Positions 31,611-36,747 of a stretch of 36,747 nucleotides of DNA are shown one piece after another. Position 1 is the stretch's first letter, and the number at the start of each line of letters is the position of its first letter. The stretch spans positions 1 to 36,747 of the forward strand of contig JACPCR010000107.1 in assembly GCA_016179685.1 (NCBI GenBank), written 5' to 3'. The stretch is from Planctomycetota bacterium. GTDB lineage: Bacteria > Planctomycetota > PUPC01 > JACPCR01. Under the pieces are notes generated by a model. That model did not search any database. It saw nothing but the letters and a program-made list of their open reading frames with translations, and was not told the DNA's origin. A program made the translations under genes and the position numbers.

Positions 31611-32492
31611 TTACGCAGTCGCTGGCGCTTCCGTGTACAACGCCTTCACCTTTACGAGGCGCGACAGACAGGCTTGACAGCTTTCCGGCCGACTCTCCGG
31701 CTTCTTGGCCAGCATCTGCAGGATGAGCTTGTCCGCCTCCGAATCGATCGTCGGTGCAAAGTGTTTCAACTGCACCGGAGCTTCGTGCAGGTGCTTCGTC
31801 AGGATGGTCGTCATGTCTTCTCCAACGAACGGCGGCCGCATCGCAATCATCTCGTAAAACGTGCACCCCAGGGAATAGAGGTCCGTCGGAAACGTCGGGG
31901 CCTTCCGCTGGATCGTCTCCGGAGCGATGTAGAGCCGCGTTCCCGCAATCTTTCGAAGCCCGAAGCTCACGCCGCCAACCTTCGCGGCAATCGTGAAATC
32001 GACGATCCGGGCCTCGCCCTGCTCGCTCACCAGGATGTTCTCCGGTTTGATGTCCCGGTGAACGTACCCCAGCTGGCCGTGGATGTAGCCCAGGCCCTCC
32101 AGACAGTCCCGCATGATCTTCAACCCGTATTGCTTCAGCGCAGGGTCCTTGTGCAGGATGCGCTGCTTCAGGTTCTTGTTGTCAAAGTACTCCATGACGA
32201 TCGCCGGCTGGTGATCCTCGGGGTAGTAGTCGACGACCTTGATGAGCCGCTCATGCTTCATCATCGCGGTGAGGTAGACCTCCCGCTGAAAGTGCTTCCG
32301 CGCCTCTCGGACGTTGGACTGGTCCACGTTCAAGAACTTGATCGCGACCATTCGCTGGTCCGGCGTCATCGCCCGACACACCGTGCTCACCGAGCCCCGG
32401 TATATCTCACCAATGATCTTGTAGTCCCAAAGCTGCCAGCCCGTCTGGTGCTCGACCTGCTTCGACTTCGTATCCTGCTTCTTGCCGAACAT
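31611..32492 (-). CDS. Soluble Hanks-type Ser/Thr protein kinase
   Basis: 293 residues from ATG 32492 (GGAG close upstream); the in-frame extension to 32531 looks spurious. It is essentially a bare kinase domain: glycine loop EIYRGSVSTV, VAIKFLN (ATP lysine), REVYLTAMMKHERL (helix C Glu), YVHRDIKPENIL (catalytic Asp), VDFTIAAK in place of DFG, APET, and TDLYSLGCTFYEM. There is no membrane helix or PASTA domain, so it is cytoplasmic. The DFG glycine is replaced by Thr, which may alter activity although the metal-binding Asp is kept. It precedes accA by 12 bases, pointing to a link with fatty-acid synthesis, but targets are unknown. Confidence 0.87.
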   Translation of the reverse strand: MFGKKQDTKSKQVEHQTGWQLWDYKIIGEIYRGSVSTVCRAMTPDQRMVAIKFLNVDQSNVREARKHFQREVYLTAMMKHERLIKVVDYYPEDHQPAIVMEYFDNKNLKQRILHKDPALKQYGLKIMRDCLEGLGYIHGQLGYVHRDIKPENILVSEQGEARIVDFTIAAKVGGVSFGLRKIAGTRLYIAPETIQRKAPTFPTDLYSLGCTFYEMIAMRPPFVGEDMTTILTKHLHEAPVQLKHFAPTIDSEADKLILQMLAKKPESRPESCQACLSRLVKVKALYTEAPATA

Positions 32493-32645
32493 GACTCCAC
32501 ACTCGACCCTCGGTGATGGAAGGAACTGCACACCTCAACGGGAGTACCATCGTGTGCCCCTCAGTCTCCGCCGTGGCATCCGCTGAGTGATCGGCTACTT
32601 CCCCGCTCCCCAGAATGCGTCGGAGAGCAGACACTGCCGTGGATT

Positions 32646-32674
32646 AGTCTAGCATTCACTGCCCTCGGCTTCAA
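32646..32674 (-). promoter_or_regulatory. Promoter for kinase-accA operon
   Basis: On the minus strand TTGAAG (32674-32669), 17 bases, TAGACT (32651-32646) with TGC just before it. Start codon at 32492. Confidence 0.4.
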
Positions 32675-32683
32675 TAAATTCCA

Positions 32684-32712
32684 TTGACGCTTCCGGCACG
32701 CCTTGGTAGCAT
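32684..32712 (+). promoter_or_regulatory. Promoter for purL-purQ
   Basis: TTGACG (32684-32689), 17 bases, TAGCAT (32707-32712). The -35 is nearly consensus. Transcription would start near 32719, about 135 bases before purL. Confidence 0.45.
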
Positions 32713-32853
32713 CAGACCGGCTTTACCGGCCAACCATCCTTCCAGGGCCACAGGGCGCTGACCGACGATCCTTTGGCTCTTCCTCACCCGCTTCTTCGGA
32801 TGCCTCCCGCAGATGCTGGCTGGCGTCGGAAGGACGCAGCAAAGCCAGGCCCT

Positions 32854-35712
32854 ATGACCTGTCAAATTGAAATCACCCCGAAAACGGAATCGGTGGACCC
32901 CTGGGCTCGTGGTCTCCTGGACCAGGCTCGAGAGCTGGGGATGTCCGGCATCTCAAGGCTGCAATCGTGCCAAGTCTTTGTCATTCAAGGTCTTCGAGAC
33001 AAAGGGGAGGCCGAACGCGCCGCCCGGCATCTCCTCGCAGACCCTCTGACCGAGGACTATCGGATCGACAGTTCGCTGCTGGTGGAAGGCGCGGGCCGGC
33101 GAGTCCTCCAGGTTCTGCGCAGGCCCGGAGTCATGGACCCCGCCGAAGCCAGCGTCCTCAAGGCGCTGCACGACATGGGCCTGGCTGCCACCAGGGTGAG
33201 AACCGCGAAAAAGCTCCTCATCGAGGGCGAGTTTACTGATGAGAGTATCCGACTCTTCGCCGCCAAGTTCCTCGCCAACGAGGTCATTGAAGAGATCGTC
33301 CTCGGCAACGCTCCGCTCGCTCTTCCGTCCGAGGGTCGCGACAACCCCTTGCGCCTCAGAACGGTCACCCTGCTCGAGGCCGACGATTCCACCTTGATGA
33401 TGACGAGCCGGTCCGGTTGCCTTTCTCTGAACCTCGAGGAGATGAGACGAATTCAGTCCTACTACCGGGAGCAGCGTCGCGAGCCGACGGACGTGGAACT
33501 GGAGACCCTGGCACAGACCTGGTCCGAGCACTGCGTGCACAAGACTCTTAAGGGCGATATCCGGTTTCGGGGCGGAAACATCCATAACCTCTTGCGTAGC
33601 ACAATCTTCCAGGCAACCCAGGAGCTCAATAAACCCTGGTGCGTATCCGTCTTCGTTGATAACGCCGGAGTCATCGAGTTCGATGATCGCTTCGACGTCT
33701 GTTTCAAGGTGGAGACCCACAACCATCCCTCTGCCATCGAGCCCTATGGGGGGGCCAGCACAGGTGTCGGCGGCGTCATCCGGGACTGTCTGGGAACGGG
33801 CCTCGGGGCAAAACCCATCCTGAACACGGACGTTTTCTGCTTCGCGCCGCCTGATGTCCCCGAGGCGGATGTCCCCAAGGGCGCACTTCATCCCAAACGC
33901 GTCCTCAAGGGCGTGGTCTCCGGCGTCAGGGACTATGGCAACCGCATGGGCATTCCAACGGCCAACGGGGCGATCTTTTTCGACCGGCGCTACATCGGCA
34001 ACCCGCTGGTCTATTGCGGGAACGTCGGCCTCATTCCCAGGAGCTGCCGGCGCAAAGATGTCCAGGCCGGAGATGCCATCGTGGTCGCTGGCGGAAGGAC
34101 GGGTCGTGACGGCATCCACGGAGCGACCTTTTCCTCGGCGGGATTGACCGAGGAGTCGGAGAAGACGAGCAGCGGAGCGGTTCAGATCGGCGACGCGATC
34201 ACGCAGAAGAAGCTGATGGATGTGCTGTTGCAGGCTCGCGATCGGGGTCTGTATCGCTGCATCACCGACTGCGGGGCCGGCGGCCTCTCTTCGGCTGTAG
34301 GCGAAATGGGGCGTTCCACCGGCGTGGAGGTGGACCTCGAGCGTGTGCCGCTCAAGTACGCCGGCCTCTCTTACACGGAAATCTGGATATCCGAGGCCCA
34401 GGAGCGCATGGTCCTCGCCGTGCCGCCCGACAAGGAAACGGAATTCCACGCCCTCCTGCGGTCCGAAGAGGTCGAATCCACCACGATCGGACGCTTCACG
34501 GGTCAAGGGGACCTCCATCTTCGGTACGGGGGCCGCACCGTGGGGCGATTGGACATGAAGTTCCTTCACGGGGGCATCCCGCGCCTCCAGCGAGAGGCTC
34601 TCTGGACTCCTCCCGAGCATCCTGATCCGGAGATGCCCCTCAAGGCCGATTACGGCGAGGACCTCCGGCGGATTCTGGGCTCCTGGAACGTGTGCAGCAA
34701 GGAGTGGGTGATCCGCCAGTACGACCACGAGGTCCAGGGCGGCAGCGTTCTCAAGCCCCTGGTCGGCGCGTGCAACGATGGACCCGGCGATGCCTGCGTG
34801 CTCGCTCCTGTCCTCGGCTCGACCCGCGGCCTCATCGTCTCCAACGGGATGAGCCCGCGGTATGGCGACCTGGACCCTTACGCCATGGCCGCCTCTGCCA
34901 TCGATGAGGCCTTGCGGCAGATCATCGCCGCGGGCGGACGTCTCGAACGCGTCGCTCTCCTCGACAATTTCTGCTGGGGCAATACGGATAAACCGGACCG
35001 TCTCGGCAGCCTCGTCCTCGCCGCTCAAGCCTGCCACGATATGTCTTTGGCCTTCGGCACACCCTTTATCTCCGGCAAGGACAGCCTCAACAATGAGTTC
35101 CAGAACGGCGACGTCAGCCTCGCCATCCCCCCCTCCCTCTTGATCTCCGCCATCGCCGTCATCGAGGACGTGCGCCAGGCCGTCAGCATGGACGCCAAAT
35201 CGCCCGGCAACCTCTTCTACCTCGTCGGGCTCACCCGTCATGAACTGGGAGGCTCCCAGTACTACGGCCTGTATGAGCAGCTCGGCCGGTCCGTCCCCCA
35301 GGTGGAGCCGCAGCAGGCCCGGGCCGTCATGAACGCCGTGTCCGCCGCCACCGCCGCGGGCCTCGTCCGCGCCTGCCATGATTGCTCCGAGGGCGGCCTC
35401 GCCGTCGCCGCCGCCGAAATGGCCTTCGCAGGAGGCCTCGGACTGAAAATCAGCCTTGACGCCGTGCCCGCCGCCGGACCCCTCCGGTCGGAGGCTCTCC
35501 TCTTCTCCGAGTCCACCTCCCGCTTCGTCGTCGAGGTTAAACCTGAGCACCGTGCAGCCTTCGAGCGCTGCGTCCGTGAGGTGCCCTTCGGCTGCCTGGG
35601 CGTGGTCACCGCCGATCCGGTTCTCGAAATCTCTGGCCCCTCCCGGGAAGTGCTCATCCGGGAGCCCCTCTTAACCCTCAAAGAGGCATGGCAGAGGCCG
35701 CTTCGATGGTAA
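32854..35712 (+). CDS. purL: Phosphoribosylformylglycinamidine synthase, PurS-PurL fused form
   Basis: 952 residues from ATG 32854; the frame is open upstream to 32773 but only this start begins directly with the PurS-like strand CQIEITPKTESVDPWA. Residues 1-75 and 85-165 look like two PurS-like units; PurL follows from about 195: LAQTWSEHCVHKTLKG, DVCFKVETHNHPSAIEPYGGA, GVGGVIRDCLGTG, ITDCGAGGLSSAVGEMG, DNFCWGN, ISGKDSLNNEF, CHDCSEGGLAVA. It makes FGAM from FGAR, ATP and ammonia in purine synthesis. There is no glutaminase domain; that is supplied by purQ downstream. The length fits the single-chain PurSL type. Confidence 0.93.
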   Translation: MTCQIEITPKTESVDPWARGLLDQARELGMSGISRLQSCQVFVIQGLRDKGEAERAARHLLADPLTEDYRIDSSLLVEGAGRRVLQVLRRPGVMDPAEASVLKALHDMGLAATRVRTAKKLLIEGEFTDESIRLFAAKFLANEVIEEIVLGNAPLALPSEGRDNPLRLRTVTLLEADDSTLMMTSRSGCLSLNLEEMRRIQSYYREQRREPTDVELETLAQTWSEHCVHKTLKGDIRFRGGNIHNLLRSTIFQATQELNKPWCVSVFVDNAGVIEFDDRFDVCFKVETHNHPSAIEPYGGASTGVGGVIRDCLGTGLGAKPILNTDVFCFAPPDVPEADVPKGALHPKRVLKGVVSGVRDYGNRMGIPTANGAIFFDRRYIGNPLVYCGNVGLIPRSCRRKDVQAGDAIVVAGGRTGRDGIHGATFSSAGLTEESEKTSSGAVQIGDAITQKKLMDVLLQARDRGLYRCITDCGAGGLSSAVGEMGRSTGVEVDLERVPLKYAGLSYTEIWISEAQERMVLAVPPDKETEFHALLRSEEVESTTIGRFTGQGDLHLRYGGRTVGRLDMKFLHGGIPRLQREALWTPPEHPDPEMPLKADYGEDLRRILGSWNVCSKEWVIRQYDHEVQGGSVLKPLVGACNDGPGDACVLAPVLGSTRGLIVSNGMSPRYGDLDPYAMAASAIDEALRQIIAAGGRLERVALLDNFCWGNTDKPDRLGSLVLAAQACHDMSLAFGTPFISGKDSLNNEFQNGDVSLAIPPSLLISAIAVIEDVRQAVSMDAKSPGNLFYLVGLTRHELGGSQYYGLYEQLGRSVPQVEPQQARAVMNAVSAATAAGLVRACHDCSEGGLAVAAAEMAFAGGLGLKISLDAVPAAGPLRSEALLFSESTSRFVVEVKPEHRAAFERCVREVPFGCLGVVTADPVLEISGPSREVLIREPLLTLKEAWQRPLRW

Positions 35713-35714
35713 AC

Positions 35715-35762
35715 GAGTTTTCCGGCTCAAAAGTGCCTCCGCACTTCTGAGCCGGAAAACTC
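35715..35762. repeat. 22-base palindrome between purL and purQ
   Basis: Arms of 22 bases with one mismatch: outer GAGTTTTCCGGCTCA / TGAGCCGGAAAACTC, core AAGTGC-CTCC-GCACTT. It starts two bases after the purL stop and ends 25 bases before the purQ start. It lies within what should be one operon, which argues against a simple strong-terminator role. Confidence 0.83.
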
Positions 35763-35787
35763 CTCCCTGTTTCCGCGGAGGCCGTTG

Positions 35788-36564
35788 ATGAGTGCTGTAC
35801 GTGCCTTGGTTCTTCGAACCGCCGGAACCAACTGCGACGTCGAGACCGCCTTCGCTTTCGAACGGTCCGGCGCGGCCGTCCAACGCCTCCACGTCAACCG
35901 GCTTGCGGAATCTCCGCGGGCGCTGATGGATTTCCAGATTCTCGCCTTGCCCGGCGGCTTCAGCTATGGCGACGACGTGGCCGCAGGAAAGATTTTCGCC
36001 AATGAACTGCGCTTCAGGCTCGGGGAAGCCGTGGCGGACTTCGTCGCCGCCGGCCGGCTCGTCCTCGGAATCTGCAACGGTTTCCAGGTCATGGTCAAGA
36101 TGGGCCTGCTTCCGGGACCTTTCACCCCTTCCGCAGCCCAGCAGGTTACCCTCACTTTCAACGATTCCGGCAAGTTCGAAGACCGCTGGGTGCACCTGCA
36201 GGTATGCTCCCGGACCTGTGTGTTCACCCGCGGCCTCGCGCACCTCTACCTCCCCGTCGCCCATGGCGAAGGCAAATTCGTCGCCCCCGGCGATCCGGCC
36301 CTCGATGATCTCGACGCCCGCCAGCAGGTCGCCTTCCGCTACGTGAATGAAAACCTCCAGCCCGCCGGGTATCCCCACAACCCCAACGGCTCCCAGCGGG
36401 CCATCGCCGGCCTCTGCGACCCCACCGGTCGAGTCCTCGGGCTCATGCCCCATCCCGAGCGGCATTTCTTGCCGACCCAACACCCGAGGTGGACAAGAGA
36501 GGGACTTCGCCCCGAGGGTGACGGAGCGGCCATTTTCCGCAATGCCGTCGCTTACTTCCGGTAA
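35788..36564 (+). CDS. purQ: Phosphoribosylformylglycinamidine synthase glutaminase subunit PurQ
   Basis: 258 residues from ATG 35788, six bases after GGAGG; the in-frame TTG at 35785 is less likely. A class I glutamine amidotransferase that feeds ammonia to PurL. Motifs: RTAGTNCDVETAFAFE, LPGGFSYGDDVAAGKIFANE, LGICNGFQVM (catalytic Cys), VAHGEGKF, and GLMPHPERHFLP (catalytic His and Glu). Length is normal. Co-transcribed with purL, separated by a palindrome. Confidence 0.94.
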   Translation: MSAVRALVLRTAGTNCDVETAFAFERSGAAVQRLHVNRLAESPRALMDFQILALPGGFSYGDDVAAGKIFANELRFRLGEAVADFVAAGRLVLGICNGFQVMVKMGLLPGPFTPSAAQQVTLTFNDSGKFEDRWVHLQVCSRTCVFTRGLAHLYLPVAHGEGKFVAPGDPALDDLDARQQVAFRYVNENLQPAGYPHNPNGSQRAIAGLCDPTGRVLGLMPHPERHFLPTQHPRWTREGLRPEGDGAAIFRNAVAYFR

Positions 36565-36655
36565 GGCCGGGAGGGCACAGGTGGCAAGTGGAGTTCGAGT
36601 CTTAGGTTCGGGGAAGACGATCAGGTCAAGTCCATGAAGTATGCATTCCATCGAC

Positions 36656-36747
36656 ATAGGTAGGCCCTCGCGGGCTTTCCCTGTCACACGACCGTACGTA
36701 CGGGCCTCGTATACGGCGGTTCGGTAGAGGTTACGCTCACGTCGGAA
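36656..36747 (-). mobile_element. Group II intron 3' end (domains V and VI), cut by window edge
   Basis: On the minus strand GAACCGCCGTATACG (from about 36723), a short loop, then CCGTACGTACGGT matches the domain V consensus of bacterial group II introns with a CGC-type triad. Domain VI follows (GGGAAAGCCC, GCGA, GGGCC) and the intron should end at CCTACCTAT (36656). The reverse-transcriptase gene would lie beyond the right edge. It is inserted about 90 bases after purQ, in the opposite orientation. Confidence 0.75.

Larger units (their letters stand above)
32493..32853. other. Divergent intergenic region, kinase and purL promoters
   Basis: 361 bases between the divergent starts. Two back-to-back promoters are predicted (32646-32674 minus and 32684-32712 plus). 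The plus-strand leader of purL is about 135 bases; it contains CCGGC-TTTA-CCGG at 32717-32729 but no fold that I recognise as a purine riboswitch. Confidence 0.45.

Noticed and set aside
32953..35550. 865-codon minus-strand frame
   Set aside because: Antisense to purL; long shadow frames are expected in GC-rich genes.
6181..35762. CRISPR array or regular terminators as explanation of the palindromes
   Set aside because: Copies are dispersed, not regularly spaced, and most lack a T-run on the relevant strand.
1..36747. tRNA or rRNA genes
   Set aside because: No cloverleaf or rRNA signature was recognised by eye; a covariance search could still find one.

Overview
The window reads as chromosomal sequence from an uncultivated Gram-negative bacterium. 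The outer-membrane beta-barrel, the ten-heme exported cytochrome, the PafA-type ligase outside Actinobacteria, the many TPR proteins, and the Gfo/Idh/MocA and creatininase family enzymes together suggest a PVC-group or candidate phylum such as Hydrogenedentota or Sumerlaeota. This placement is inference from gene content; no rRNA gene is present. Most of the window is GC-rich, whereas about 1450-4500 is visibly more AT-rich. Both edges are mobile elements: a cut-off IS66 transposase on the left and the 3' end of a group II intron on the right.

Layout. 1-4500: IS66 transposase, then an AT-rich cluster of unknown exported proteins, one of them broken by a stop codon. 4900-13800: thiO glycine oxidase, a CHASE2-adenylate cyclase, a zinc alcohol dehydrogenase, a creatininase-family hydrolase, a decayed patch of three gene remnants (11520-12492), and a Gfo/Idh/MocA oxidoreductase. 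13848-17345: nadC, birA and a rhomboid-TPR fusion in one minus-strand operon. 17614-20060: a DUF4862-like protein and a metallo-beta-lactamase/STAS fusion. 20518-25876: a beta-barrel protein followed by a decaheme cytochrome with a C-terminal LVIVD propeller, probably an electron-transfer pair. 26302-28292: a small membrane protein and a TPR protein, divergent. 28304-30414: a 45-residue Pup-like protein followed by a PafA-type ligase carrying a membrane-spanning insert. 30573-32492: accA preceded by a Ser/Thr kinase. 32854-36564: purL (with PurS-like N-terminus) and purQ.

The most interesting locus is 28304-30520. A 45-residue protein ending in Lys-Gly-Ala-Glu has its own consensus promoter, a strong ribosome binding site and an intrinsic terminator. 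It lies directly upstream of a Pup-ligase homologue interrupted by about 115 mostly hydrophobic residues. It looks like a ubiquitin-like tagging system of the Pup/UBact type with a membrane-bound ligase. No proteasome or unfoldase genes are in the window.

A second striking feature is a family of intergenic palindromes, most of them next to stop codons. They share a short core (AAGTGC-nnnn-GCACTT or a close variant), but their arms differ completely from copy to copy while staying self-complementary. At least ten copies are visible, some of them decayed.
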